Shown: positions 12,201 to 22,014 of the stretch, one piece after another
Position numbering within the stretch: the first letter of the stretch is position 1
How the letters are laid out: each line of letters begins with the position of its first letter
Source of the DNA: Ophiothrix spiculata
Taxonomy: Eukaryota; Echinodermata; Ophiuroidea; Amphilepidida; Ophiotrichidae
Assembly: GCA_000969725.1 (NCBI GenBank)
Contig: JXSR01S035658.1
Reading direction: 5' to 3' (one strand)
DNA: 64,000 nucleotides
Program-made: the position numbers and the translations under genes
Notes under the pieces: generated by a model
Seen by the model: the letters and a program-made list of their open reading frames with translations, nothing else
What the model was told of the DNA's origin: nothing
Database searches by the model: none

Positions 12201-13887
12201 AAACTTGGAAGAGATGGGCGGGCACTTAGCGATGGGTCGTTAAATTCCAGCGATGAGGAGAAGACGACGAAGGAAGAAAAGAGGTCGAGTCAATATGTAA
12301 CGGCCGTAAGTGTTACCGTAAGCATCACATTTCACTTTGTTTCGCATGTTTACACCTTAAGGGTTTTCATTGATCTGGTCAATTATTTCAAAAGATTTGA
12401 TAGGATTCCAATTTCCTAAGATTTTCAAAAGATTTCATAAGATTCCAATTCCATTTTCCTGCTATGATGTGTTGTTATCACATCACATCAATTGCACAAA
12501 ATGAGTTTGTGTTGCCGTTGACTAAAAAAAAAATTAGACCTGATCAAAGTTAACCCGTAATAAATCGCTTTTGCTTAAATGCTTTTCAATATAAAATTTA
12601 TGTGTATATTTTGTATTTTAACACACTTGTTGGTCTGCAACTGCACTGTCAAAATTTGCAAGGTGAACCACATGTGATCATAGAATAATAGAATAGATCA
12701 CTTTTGAGCATCGTAAACCTAGTTGTGTTTCAAAGCACTGTCCTTGTAGTCACTTGTCAAACATTAACTATACAGGTGTCAACTACACAGCCATTTCCTC
12801 TCTGACGATTCTTCTGAAGGGCCATCGCATTACTACTGCATGAACTAAGGTGTTCACCCCCTCAGTACCTGTAGACCAGTCATTTGTCTATACAGTAGCT
12901 CTATGTATCTCCAGCATTTAAAAGGTGCACAGTCGGTTTACTGTAGGTGGCTACAGAGGTGCACTGTGCGAGCTTCTGTGATGTACATGCCATGGGATTA
13001 GCTGCAGTATCAGTTAACTGTTTGAGGAAATTGGCTTTGTAGCACAATATTACTAGCTGTCATCTCGTATAGTCAAAGGTTCTTCAGTAATGGGCAACTA
13101 ATATGCCACTACTTGGTGATACCTAGGCACTTTCACTGCACTGCACTGTCACTATGTAGGTACAACACAGCCACAATGGGGCTATCTATAGACCAAATCC
13201 AGATCAATGTGCACCTTCATAGGCCTAAGTACTTCGAATCTAGATTGTGGCTACATGGATGCCAGATCCAGATCTGCTGTTCAGAAGTCTGTGTAGATGC
13301 ATCCATATAAGGGACCATTTCAAAACTCAACCATTAGGGTCACAGCATCGCACAGTGTATGGCCGTTACACTACATATTACTCCATAGGAATCAAGTTTC
13401 ATACAATTTCATGAATTTGATTTTAACCACAAGGTACCGTAGCTGGCATGGATGGTTAATTCAACAACTCACTCTATCTCTTTATACAGTAGCGTACCGT
13501 TGTTGATTCGTGATGAATCCACAGTTTGATATTCAAATTAGCAAGTCATGCACGGCATGGCGTTTACGCAGTACACAAAAGTGGGTGCACTGATAATCGT
13601 GTGTCGGGCACCTATAGTACGTGCAAAAGCCCGGTGCTTGTGGAAAAATTGATAATGTCAACTCTGTGGCGTGTTTGAATACCTAATCATCACATTGTCT
13701 CTGACAAGTCACCTTGTGAATTCATGTTAAAAATTTGACAGTGTATTGTTACTTTAAAGTGTTGAACAGATGCTGCTGCATGCAGTAAATATGGCAAATG
13801 TACAAATATTGGAACCAATACTTTTTTGTAAAATGTATTTAGAAAATATGTTAAACTTTATATCTTTGTTTTTTTTCCCAGGTATGA
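1..13887 (+). CDS. PLEKHG4/ARHGEF40-type Rho guanine-nucleotide exchange factor (5' end outside window)
   Basis: This is a multi-exon RhoGEF that would catalyse GDP release from Rho-family GTPases at the membrane or cytoskeleton. Exons: 1-201, 932-1105, 3309-3395, 4490-4633, 6183-6260, 6788-6823, 7595-7729, 8348-8528, 10403-10513, 11953-12305 and 13882-13887. All have GT/AG borders and compatible phases, for 501 codons plus stop in this window. The DH domain spans about residues 41-229 of the visible chain and carries the helix motif LLKPVQRLGKYALL. The PH domain spans about 236-345, with RHVFLFEDLILFSK and the C-terminal helix Trp in REWTNHISKLLW. A Ser/Pro-rich tail follows, with SMGVGSKP and INDRAI, which I recall from the puratrophin/Solo/Quattro subfamily. 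The N-terminal half (Sec14/spectrin-like in relatives) lies upstream of the window. The family call is firm; which paralogue it matches (PLEKHG4, PLEKHG4B or ARHGEF40) cannot be settled by eye and it may predate their split. Confidence 0.9.
932..1105 (+). CDS. RhoGEF exon: DH domain
   Basis: It lies between TTTTTTACAG and GTAAGTATT, phase 0 at both ends, 58 codons. It encodes NYYPEMDREDIPQGLRGQ and the FGNLEKIYEFHERYFLQEL helix that follows in DH domains. Confidence 0.9.
1137..1727. mobile_element. MITE with C/G homopolymer ends, 8-bp target duplication, carrying a nested MITE
   Basis: It is bordered by CAAGAAAT (1129-1136) and CGAGAAAT (1728-1735), an 8-bp duplication with one mismatch. It starts CCCGGGGGCGGGGG and ends in a run of C followed by CCCGGG. 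A second element sits in the C-run (1454-1698); without it the outer element is about 345 bp, like its relatives at 5.6 and 58.1 kb. The 8-bp duplication suggests hAT mobilisation. It lies in RhoGEF intron 2. Confidence 0.75.
1454..1698. mobile_element. Nested MITE inside the C-run of the 1.1-1.7 kb MITE
   Basis: The ends are imperfect inverted repeats, CAGGGGCGTCGGAA and TTCTGACGCCTCTG. It is flanked on both sides by C homopolymer, so its target duplication cannot be read. Confidence 0.55.
2925..3100 (-). repeat. tRNA-type SINE copy
   Basis: Read on the - strand, it starts with a Pol III A-box-like TGGCTGAGCAG, followed by a body containing TTTCCTTGGGCAAGAAACTTT, which is shared with copies at 10.9 and 26.1 kb. 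This copy keeps the tRNA-like head; the others are 5'-truncated, as expected of LINE-mobilised SINEs. It lies in RhoGEF intron 2. Confidence 0.65.
3309..3395 (+). CDS. RhoGEF exon: DH domain
   Basis: It lies between TTATTTTCAG and GTAAGTGTG, 29 codons, phase 0. It encodes KKEFGLYALYNKNKPRSDSL, matching the 'LY..Y..NKP.S..L' stretch of the DH fold. Confidence 0.88.
4164..4422. mobile_element. Foldback MITE, intron 3
   Basis: Inverted ends of about 37 bp read ATATGTGATGGCTCACCCCG and continue with a G-rich run and GACTTTGA; the right arm differs at a few sites. About 260 bp long, with no coding capacity. The family is unassigned. Confidence 0.7.
4490..4633 (+). CDS. RhoGEF exon: DH domain, helix with KPVQR motif
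   Basis: It lies between TTCCTCCAG and GTAAGAAAT, 48 codons, phase 0. It contains SYLLKPVQRLGKYALLIRDL, the most conserved DH helix, which contacts the GTPase switch regions. Confidence 0.93.
5596..5917. mobile_element. MITE with G/C homopolymer ends and exact 8-bp target duplication
   Basis: GTTCTGAA occurs on both sides (5588-5595 and 5918-5925). The element starts with a run of G followed by TCTCA and ends with GAGAACCCC..C. The interior has short hairpins built from CACCCAATTTGGG-type words. 322 bp, in RhoGEF intron 4. Confidence 0.82.
6183..6260 (+). CDS. RhoGEF exon: end of DH domain
   Basis: It lies between TTTTTCTTTCAG and GTAAGTTCAG, 26 codons, phase 0. It encodes MVQFQMRHGNDLLAMDSLRE, the last DH helix. 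Confidence 0.88.
6788..6823 (+). CDS. RhoGEF 36-bp micro-exon joining DH and PH
   Basis: It encodes only VNLFEQGELLRQ, between ATTCCGTAG and GTGAGTGG, phase 0. The 'D-V-N-L-x-E-Q-G-x-L' DH-PH linker is characteristic of the puratrophin/Dbl group, which makes the micro-exon credible. Confidence 0.88.
7138..7424. mobile_element. Inverted-repeat element with internal tandem duplication
   Basis: Arms of about 25 bp (ATCAATCTGAACTTATCCAG and its near complement at 7403-7424) flank a stretch that has a ~67-bp direct duplication containing TCTAGAATAAACTGGATTTC. It lies in RhoGEF intron 6. Confidence 0.5.
7595..7729 (+). CDS. RhoGEF exon: PH domain, first half
   Basis: It lies between ACGTTTCTCAG and GTATGTCAG, 45 codons, phase 0. 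It encodes DEFLVYRGHRKCLRHVFLFE and the strand LILFSK, typical of the first PH strands. Confidence 0.93.
8348..8528 (+). CDS. RhoGEF exon: PH domain, second half
   Basis: It lies between CTCCTCCACAG and GTAAAGAG, 181 bp, leaving phase 1. It encodes MTDIGMTENIGESGLKFMIW and the C-terminal PH helix with its invariant Trp (EWTNHISKLLWQQ). Confidence 0.92.
9085..9220. mobile_element. Near-perfect foldback, intron 8
   Basis: Arms of about 65 bp (GGCAAAAGGATGCTGTTGTC at the left; GACGACAACTGCATCC at the right) meet at a central GTATACAATTAGTATAC. There is almost no unique interior. Confidence 0.7.
9418..10026. mobile_element. Foldback element with ~200-bp inverted arms, intron 8
   Basis: The left arm has CCTACCCATGATTTC, then CCAAGTCTCATCGATTTG and CAAGTGACAC. 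The reverse complement of the right end has the same words in the same order. About 75-80% arm identity by eye, with a unique centre of about 180 bp and no coding capacity. Confidence 0.75.
10081..10340. mobile_element. MITE with ATCTGGGGTC ends, intron 8
   Basis: It starts ATCTGGGGTCAATTTCACTA and ends with the near-exact complement. Inside are repeated TAACGATG/CATCGTTA words. 260 bp. No target duplication was recognised. Confidence 0.75.
10403..10513 (+). CDS. RhoGEF exon: post-PH conserved segment
   Basis: It lies between TTTTGTTTTCAG and GTAAGTCG, 111 bp, phase 1 at both ends. It encodes EHSSMGVGSKPCIDIKPS and INDRAI, a family-specific stretch after the PH domain. Confidence 0.85.
10651..10869. 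repeat. 109-bp tandem duplication
   Basis: The unit starting CGCCACATTGATGCCCAAGT occurs twice head to tail (10651 and 10760) with only a few differences. It lies in RhoGEF intron 9. Confidence 0.85.
10890..11035 (-). repeat. 5'-truncated SINE copy
   Basis: It shares AGACTCACCAGGTATACACT and TTTCTTGCCCAAGGAAACAA with the copies near 3.0 and 26.1 kb. On the - strand the tRNA-like head is missing. Confidence 0.7.
11140..11436 (+). repeat. Retroposon 3' part with (TGTA)n tail
   Basis: It starts near CCGTCCTTCGGAGGGGACGT, a word I associate with SINE/LINE tails in invertebrate deuterostomes, and ends in ATTAAATAAGCCTGATGTA followed by TGTA repeats, as a retroposon tail would. The class (SINE or LINE tail) is uncertain. 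Confidence 0.55.
11603..11838. mobile_element. PIF/Harbinger-like MITE, TTA target duplication
   Basis: TTA lies on both sides (11600-11602 and 11839-11841). The ends are GGCCAAAAAAAATAAATTGT and its near complement, with inner TTGCCCTCA and CGACCGACC words. 236 bp. The TTA duplication points to PIF/Harbinger. It lies in RhoGEF intron 9. Confidence 0.75.
11953..12305 (+). CDS. RhoGEF exon: Ser/Pro-rich C-terminal tail
   Basis: It lies between TTTCTATTTCAG and GTAAGTGTT, 353 bp, entering in phase 1 and leaving in phase 0. It encodes SIAVSSLTADQL, a basic Ser/Pro region (SPRPPRPLSASS), an RRKS site suitable for a basophilic kinase, and an acidic-basic end EEKRSSQYVTA. Reading on past the donor would add about 38 unrelated residues before a stop. 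A second GTAAGC lies 12 bases further on and could be an alternative donor. Confidence 0.82.
12306..13881 (+). other. RhoGEF last intron (proposed)
   Basis: Non-coding; I saw no clear repeat or gene in it. Confidence 0.4.
13882..13887 (+). CDS. Proposed RhoGEF terminal exon (Val-stop)
   Basis: A strong acceptor (TTTTTTTTTCCCAG, ending 13881) is followed directly by GTA TGA in the frame left open by the previous exon. This gives a C-terminus ...QYVTAV. The last three residues fit the class I PDZ ligand pattern S/T-x-V. The splice is an inference from signal strength and frame; the real last exon could lie further downstream. Confidence 0.45.
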   Translation, partial: V

Positions 13888-16800
13888 CATCCATGACAAG
13901 AGATTAATCTCATCAAATGCTTTTTATAAACCTGGGAATGTCCATACAGTGCTACATATGACCAAATGGAATGGACTTACATCTGCAAGAATTGCATGGA
14001 GCATTTTCAGATCCACAGACTTAATAGAAAATGTTGTAAGCTTCCATAAGCCTAGAATTACTTATTGGCTTGTCTTCTTACCTGATCAAAGAATTATGAA
14101 TCGGACGACAAGAACAAAATATGGACAAGATTTATTGTATCCAATTCATTCTATGAACAAGAAATAGCACATACTTATATGGTGCCTCGATGACCAAATA
14201 AGGAGTGAGTGATCATGCATTGTGTCAAATGCCTTCCATATACCAAAAAAGACCATGTGGTTCATGGTGTGACCAAATATGGAATAAGTGACCAAATATG
14301 GCATGAAGTGAAATACATTTGAGCTCAACTATGTTAAGACTTGTTTCTTCAACAATATCCCATTGTTACGGAAGACCAGAGCGGACGACCAAAATGGAAC
14401 AATTACTGCATTTTCCAGATGCATTCATTATTTTATCCAAGAAAGACTACATACATTTTTATCTGTAATCTATTTCCGATATTTATACAGTATTTATTTA
14501 TACACACAGATTGAGAAGAGAAATATCTTTTTGTTTAATTTTTTGGCTTCAGAAATTAATTTTAGGCACCTTGCTGTATAAGTATTCTCTACTTTGTATA
14601 TTCAGGTGTTTAGACTCTACATTCAATTGTATCCTCACCCAAGTGATATTTGCTTATCAATATTTTCTCCAAAAAAAACCCCTGATGTCTTTATTATTCA
14701 GTGCATTGACGAATATTGGTTAGAAAAGGATAAGCGAATATCTCCCATAGATAGAGCGAGCAAAAATATTTGGGGTATGACTTTGAGTTCGCTGTACTAG
14801 CGTAGATAACGAGAGCTGATGAACTCAATTTCGGGATGCAAGATTTCAAGCATATTTTCTGAATTCAACAGAATTTCTGGAATGCTTTGCAAGTACCTTA
14901 TTAACCTCTCAGCTCCATAGTGGTTTAGCTCGGGTAAAATTTGGGAGTAGTTTAGTTTGTTTGAAAACTTCCTTCTTAAATCTGTGTAACATAAGTACAA
15001 TATGAGATAATTTTATTCAAACAGATTCATTATAGACATGTTATCGATTATCTTATCTATGAAAAATAGATATATGACTTAGAATCAAATTAGCAAAAAC
15101 AGAAATTCTCAAAATAGCATGCTTATGAGAGGATCAAATAAACTAACATGAAGAACTTGATAAGATTAATTTGATAATGAACGTGATGATCAGTGGAAAA
15201 TATACTCAGAAAGTCAGTGACCATTGGACTAGACCATATCATATAGAGTTCTACAAGGCCCCAGTTTGCGGCCATGAACCATTCATTAAAAAAATATCAG
15301 AATTTTGGTCTTAGATGCGAGTCACTTCAGTCTTAGATATTTGGTATGTTCGTATCCCGCACTATAACTTGTTAATAGGCAAAACAGTCCAATCTGTAAA
15401 TTGATTGGTTCACTGATTTTCTGGTATATTATTCGTCACTGATCCAAGGGTCAAAGGTTATTAATTATATCTGAGATACTAATTTTAGAGGCTTCAACAA
15501 GAAATTGTCATGTGAGTGTAAGATGGTCGTAAGTGACGTGATTTAAAACTAAAAATCAAGGTTAAAAATTCTAAAAAATTTTGATGTATTGGTAAACGTA
15601 CACAATATATTCCTTCCTTGCAGGAACCGTGTTTGAGAGCTTGACATTTGATGTCCTTGCAATTGATATTTTCAGACTCTGATAGAGTATGGAAAAACTC
15701 AAAATTTTACGCCTGATATTTTAGGCATCAACTCATCGTTTTCTCATTAGATATCAAAATTAAGATATGTGACTGGACTCTTTTGCAAAAATGAAAAAAA
15801 TGATGCAGATACGACTGTGTTTCATTCACATGATGTATAGTTTTAGAAATGACAAGGGCGTGTGCCTATAACTTACAGGAGCATGATCCGATCGCTTCAG
15901 CTTTTTTTTTCAAACTTTTTGCGATTTTGGTACCAAAATATTTTCCCATAACCCATGTAATATTTCACAGCTGAACTATGTTCTATTTTGGAGATACATG
16001 CGTCTACCTATCATGGCAACCATAAAAAAATGGTTTAACTGATTCTGCTGAAAACCTCTTTAATAACATTCTTTCATATTACATTGAAAACGTAAATTTT
16101 GATAAATCGGACCATGCTACTTTAACATCAAAACACATTGTATTGTTATATGATGTAACTATCATTTAGTAAATAGATAAACGTCTATGGATTGTAGTCC
16201 TGGATTTGATGAAGTTTGTAGTGGTATACAAACAAGAAAAAAGGATTAAATTTGCTAGTACATAAAAACCAAACAAAACCTCATAAATATGTTATATTGG
16301 CATGGTCAGTGATGTAGCCATAGATATTGAGGAGAGGTACCAGATCTTGTAGTTTGGTAGCCATTTTGGATCTCAATATTGGCGCCAAAGTGTAACGATA
16401 TCATAGTCAGCCATGGAACTCAAATTTAGGGTGTTTGGGTCCATTCAAATCATGCCAAAATCAACTTCAGGTGCATAAAAATTTGGTTGTGTAAAGAAAC
16501 GTCATGCTATTACTACTTTACATGAATGGTACACAAAACTGAAGGCAAAGACGAGGGCACATTTTCAATTTTTAAGCATTGCACGATGCATGCTTTAGTA
16601 ATGGATGGGATTATATGAAACATTTTGGATAATGTTTTGTCAAAGAGCATAAATAATAACAGTAATCTATATATCTCGTGGAACAAAGTTGTAACTCTGA
16701 GTTTCACGCTGGGGCAATCTTCAGACAACAGATCCCCCATGCTCGAATAAATGATGTAAAAACTTTGGCAAGAGCCTGGTATTTAGTGTGAGGTGTTATG

Positions 16801-17410
16801 TGTCATCCAATTGTCATCCCTACAACTGATTCGTGCTTTTTAACTTTGAACCATGATCAAAATAATCACCACACAAATTGCTGATAAACCATTGTTGGGT
16901 GAGGTCATTAACCAGTAACATCAAGTGTAGCATTTTACTGACATATTTTAATTTTTATCCAAATTTCAAAAAGGTGGCATGCCACAAATGTTGAACATAA
17001 CTTTTATATTTTGTCAGATTACAGTGTTGTAATTTTCAAATTTCCAAGATATATGGATAATTTTTACAGACTGATGAAGATTTAAAAGTTCAAAAGTTTG
17101 GTTAATTCTTGACAATGTGACCAATATTGGGTTCATTTGTTATCTTTCAAAGTTTAAATTATACCCTAATATTGAAACCTGAAAGTTATTTGAATATTCA
17201 CAGGAGTGTAACAGCTATGGATGGACTCCTTCAAAAAACTACAGCTAATCAAGCATTTCTATTTTCTTTAATGTTTCTATAACCAAATTACGTAGATAAA
17301 ACTCTAAAATTCTTGATTTGGTGCGCATCATATTTTGCTTATCGAAATAGACTTAACCACAACTGCAGCAGAACAGATCCATTCAGAAATATTTTAAAAT
17401 TTATTTTACA
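13888..17410 (+). other. Probable RhoGEF 3' UTR and flank, non-coding
   Basis: No convincing coding region was found. AATAAA words occur near 15137 and 16745, but none can be chosen as the polyadenylation signal. It contains one MITE (15878-16121). Confidence 0.35.
15878..16121. mobile_element. MITE with GGACCATGCT-type ends
   Basis: The left end GGAGCATGATCCGATC is complementary to the right end ATCGGACCATGCTAC. Inner words such as CAAACTTTTTGCGATTTTGG recur in the 57.1-kb copy and in a fragment at 3.1-3.24 kb. Confidence 0.55.
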
Positions 17411-17412
17411 TA

Positions 17413-17556
17413 CAGTGGAACCTCGTTAAAACAAAATCTGTTAACACAGAAACCCCGATAACACAAAATGGTTTGGTCAGTTGGATAACACAAAATCCTG
17501 ATTACACAAACTAAAATCGTTGTCCCCAGCGATTTTGTGTTAACAAGGTTCCAATG
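17413..17556. mobile_element. Pogo/Tigger-like Tc1-mariner MITE
   Basis: It is flanked by TA on both sides. It starts CAGTGGAACCTCGTTAA and ends TTAACAAGGTTCCAATG. The CAGT.GAACCTCGTT start is the hallmark of pogo/Tigger termini. 144 bp. Confidence 0.8.
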
Positions 17557-17762
17557 TAATAATTGTCCACACCTTTATAGCCGAGTAAAAAGGGAGACAC
17601 ATAACAAAACACTGAAAAATGTGCACAGTTTCAACATTTTAAAGTATGTTAATGTTTTGGTTTTAACAATATACAATTTTGTTGAGGTATTGTTTCTGTA
17701 TTTTGAGTTGAATAGAAAGAGCGACTTTTAATTGGAAAAGCATGTAAGATTTTAATGAGATG

Positions 17763-17950
17763 GTATACAAATATTAAATGCTTATATTCGTGTGATTGTA
17801 AAAATATACCATCCCGAATTGAAAGATTGATTGTACTATTTCACGAGCCGATAGGCGAGTGAAATGGAACAATTATATCAATCTTTCAATGAGGGTTAGT
17901 ATATTTTTACCATCACACGAATATAAGCAGTTAATATTTGTTTTATATAA
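17763..17950. mobile_element. Foldback element
   Basis: Arms of about 80 bp share GCTTATATTCGTGTGAT and GAAAGATTGAT in inverted order around CACGAGCCGATAGGCGAGTG. It overlaps the start of the next inverted repeat. Confidence 0.7.
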
Positions 17951-18188
17951 CTCATCTATAGATTCTAGTCATTTGATAACACTTTTAAACCATTGCACCT
18001 ACCCATTACCCATGTACCTGAATGGTCTCAAGCCTACTGTACACTGCAGTTTTAATAGTACTATCAAACGGATGGAAGTGATAGTAAAGACTATCAAACG
18101 GATGATAGTGATAGTAAAAATGACAAATGATCATGTGTTACAATCTTACCAATCAAATGAATAGAATCTATGGATGAGTTATATAAAA
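17943..18188. mobile_element. Second inverted-repeat element adjoining the 17.8-kb foldback
   Basis: Arms of about 38 bp read TTATATAACTCATCTATAGA and the near complement at 18150-18186. Inside, ACTATCAAACGGATG is repeated. Confidence 0.6.
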
Positions 18189-18451
18189 TTAATTATTGTA
18201 TTCTTGTGGATTTCCATTCCATCCATCAATAATTATAAATGCACTGCCTATGCAACATGTAGTGGAATTTCTGTATGGAATTTCATTTTACTGTGGATTT
18301 TCTTCCAAAAAGAGTGTGGTTAAGGAACTGCCTATGCAAGATGTTTTACCATGTACAGTGAGTCTAGACAGGGTGCTAATGAATATGTAAATATGTAAAG
18401 TATCTCATGAATATTTTATCCTCTTTTAGCCTTATTGTAGATTATTAGAAT

Positions 18452-18892
18452 GCTTGTTTTGTAGCATTCTTTTCTTTTTAAGAATTAATTTAAGTTCATT
18501 GTATATGAGGTATATATCTATGTAGATATATACCTATATTAAGATTAAGAAATGGATATCGCCTGGAATAATTATTGCTACTCAGAGTTTCAGCTTCACA
18601 TGGCTCATCAGGCGATTGACCATGTATATACCTATATTTAGGTAATTNNNNNNNNNNNNNNNNNNNNNNNNNNNNNNNNNNNNNNNNNNNNNNNNNNGCT
18701 TGTTTTGTAGCATTCTTTTCTTTTTAAGAATTAATTTAAGTTCATTGTATATGAGGTATATATCTATGTAGATATATACCTATATTAAGATTTAGAAATG
18801 GGTATCACCTGGAATAACTATTGCTACTCAAGAGTTTCAGCTTCACATGTTTGATCAGGCGATTGACCATGTATGTACCTATATTTAGGTAT
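18452..18892. other. Assembly gap (50 N, 18648-18697) between two diverged copies of the same ~195 bp
   Basis: 18452-18645 and 18698-18892 are the same sequence with roughly ten differences and indels, one on each side of exactly 50 N. This looks like two haplotypes left unmerged at a contig join. Each copy contains a GGTATATATCTA/TAGATATATACC palindrome. Confidence 0.85.
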
Positions 18893-21385
18893 TGGTTCAC
18901 AACAAAATCACCAGTTGAGTGGCTAGAACATGTTGCTCAACCCCTAGTAATTATCTGGGACATCACAAATATCAAGCAGTGTTACAAGTTTCTGTACTTG
19001 AATTTGAGCATGGTTACAGTTTTGGGTACAATTCTAACAGGATAAGCATGCCTTGACTTTGTTACATTAGACAACAGATTTGAATTCTACTTTTTAGATT
19101 TAAACCCAGTATAGCTCAAACAAGTTGACAAATACTACAAAAATAGCCATTTTCTCTCAGATTTTGCTCAAGTCAGAAATTTATCTATATTAACTATATT
19201 TCCTAATAAATGTTTGAATATTTGGTTTTGCAAGCATTGAAGAAAATAATTCTATGTGCAAGTTCAAGAAATTTGCATGTAAGGTTTTGAGACGTTTGTG
19301 ACCCATTCCGAGGATTGGCCAGGTGGTAGTTGTTTCTCATTGGGTTCCAGGCAGTTTGTATTCATATTTGTCAAGGTGGAATTGTTCAGAACTTTTTAAG
19401 ACAGCCATCCACCACATACCAGTTTTTGAAACCTTGTTTTTGTGTTGAATATTTGAGATGCTCAATATTTGAATTTCTATTCTAATATCCTGTTATGTAA
19501 TCAAGCAAAATTCATCTTAGTTGGGTTAAATTTCCTCTGGGTTAGCTCACAGTTTCATTTGAATAAAGTTACCAAGCCAAAACCCAATCCTGTTCCTAGA
19601 ACTGTTTTTCCAATTTCAATGGATCCAATGGAAATCATCTTCGTCTACCCTTGATTTGCAGCCTATGGATAAAAATCTTTCTTTTACCATTTAAAAATAT
19701 TAAATCTCCTGAAACTCATCACAAAGTTGTAATGTAAAATCCATATGAAACAAAATCTGCTTTTGTTGCTCAAAACTTTATATTGAGTGATGACCAAATT
19801 TATGACTTTTGACCCGTTTTGCAATCATATAGATTACATCTTATAAGGATTTTAACAATAGTTCTAACATACCAGTTCTTTATGAACAGATCCCTCAACA
19901 AGGAGGACATAAGCTTGTTAAAACTTGGGGACTATTTAATAACTTAATGTTATGTTGCCTTCTTTTTATCACAGCCCACATTTGGGTCATGGGCCATAAC
20001 GATAAAAACCTGATTAAAATGTGTTGCACTGTATATCCTAATCACCATTAGAGAAATAAAAGCACCGAGTATACAACTTTGAGGCTATGCCATTTTTGGA
20101 CGTTGGACATGAAGAGTTTGTGGCAATATGAATAGTTGTTTTGCAACCCAAAATTGCTAAATACCTTTCCTCAAAATTAGTTATGCTTGGAGAATATGAT
20201 CTGTAATAGCTATACATTAAATGACTCGAATGTAACTGAATATAATACCATGTTAATCGCATCCTGCACAGTGTGTCTCAATGATTTGTACACAATAGAA
20301 AAGTAAATCGTAAAAGCCTTTCTCAAAAAAAAAAAGGGGGGGAAAAAAGAAAAGTAAAGTTTATTAACTCTCTCATGTCACATAAAACAAAAATGTTACC
20401 TTAAATATCTATCTAGCTATAGCTTTCAAAGGGGTAACTGAATAATGTGAGATAAATGGTGGCGTATTAATACAGCTTAAATTGGTTTGGTTTAAGTAAT
20501 GTGATATACCTGTTGCCGCTTGCACCCCTACCAGGGCTGCGCCCCTGGAGCTGTGCTAAACGCTTCACATAAGTACTCTGCTAAAGTTAAGGTAAATTTA
20601 AAAAGTGCCACTTGCATCCACGAATTACATTATACATGTTTTCTGGTTACCATAAAAACAAATAAGGAACTCAAAGTACAAATATATCTGAGACACACTG
20701 TATACTGTGATCATTCCAATCATGGTTCGGATCCTCTACAACTCATCTATCTAGAAATGCACATTTTGTATATAATTTATTTATAAGAATCGGTGAAATA
20801 ATTCATGATTCCAACTGGGACTGTGTTCCTTATGAAGAGGTATATTAAGGTTTGATAATCAAGGTTTGGAACCACTTTACTTTCTTTTGCTCATTTTAAG
20901 CGGGATTTAAAAGGGGCTACGAAATTGGATGATATCCTTATACCAAGTCTTTATGGGACATTCCATTGCAAAATAGGGTTAAAAAAAGAACATATACCAA
21001 TGGCATCGATAGTGGTATTGATTTATCAGAATGATATCATTGTATTCACTGATAGACCAATATTATATACAAGCACCACTTTAAGAAAGTGGTGCCTTAC
21101 GTAGAAAGTGGTGCCTAATATTGAACATGTTCTTGTTGCTCCTGCTAGACTTGACACAAGTTGCATCAGTATCATTTATATTTCCTAGCCTCTTTAATGT
21201 GCCAGACCACAGTTTTCATCTTTGTTTCTAGATTGTAATCAGAAAAAGTTCAGTTTTCTGTGAAGCAAGAACTGCTTTTCATGAACCCAAATTGTTTGTC
21301 ATATCAATATATTTTGTGATAACATATGTTATAATAAATTTATCAAAAATTTCAGCCTGTTTGTTTGGTAAAATTTATTTATTAT
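18893..21385. other. Intergenic, no gene seen
   Basis: AT-rich, without a credible ORF. One small inverted repeat (GCACCACTTT/AAAGTGGTGC near 21075-21110) was noted. Confidence 0.5.
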
Positions 21386-21864
21386 TTAGATTCTATACTG
21401 CCCTCTGGTGTTGATACGGAATTCCATGGGTAGCAATCGCGCATGCGTACAAGCCAGTTGCGACCGGCTTTTCAATGAGTCGGACAACACCGTTATATCA
21501 GTGCAAGATTTGCCTGAAATGTTAGGTAATAGAATAAATATATTCCAAACCAGTATGGTACGGGATGAACAAAGTAATAGGGAAACCAATGGCGACCCCA
21601 AAACAATAAAAAGTAAAGGGGGAAAAAACCAGATTCCCAGACAAAAATCGCTGGCACAAAGAGCAGCAAGAAACAGAATGTTGGCAATGCTAAAACAAAT
21701 GTACGATAAGCATGCCGCCGAACCAAGTTGGTGAAACCAAACTTGGTTCGCTCTCTAAATTAGAGAAACATATGGAGGTTTTGGCCTCTAGTGTAATCAA
21801 ACTTACTACAGATGTACAAAAGATTAAATCTAACCAGGAGGAGGCTTCTGGCTCTGATTTGTAA

Positions 21865-22014
21865 GCAAAAAATATAACTTTTTTTTTATAGTTTTCGTTA
21901 AGTTTTACATAACTTTTTAGAAAAAAAAATATTTTTCAATAAAAAAAAGTTTGGGTCGGGCTGAAAAATAGGGTCGGTCGGTGGAGGGCAACCAAACATT
22001 TTTTTTTTTTGGCC
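21865..22014. mobile_element. Short PIF/Harbinger-like MITE inside the DIRS fossil
   Basis: TAA lies on both sides (21862-21864 and 22015-22017). The right end, TTTTTTTTTGGCC with GGGTCGGTCGGTGGAGGGCA, matches the 11.6-kb MITE; the left end is decayed. It sits where the Gag-like + strand part meets the RT - strand part. Confidence 0.55.

Noticed and set aside
12306-12419. RhoGEF coding continuing past 12305
   Set aside because: A good GTAAGT donor lies at 12306 and the residues after it look like random intron translation; kept only as a possible retained-intron form.
21060-21115. GCACCACTTT inverted repeat as a hairpin RNA
   Set aside because: Too short and partly tandem; no flanking structure supports an RNA gene.
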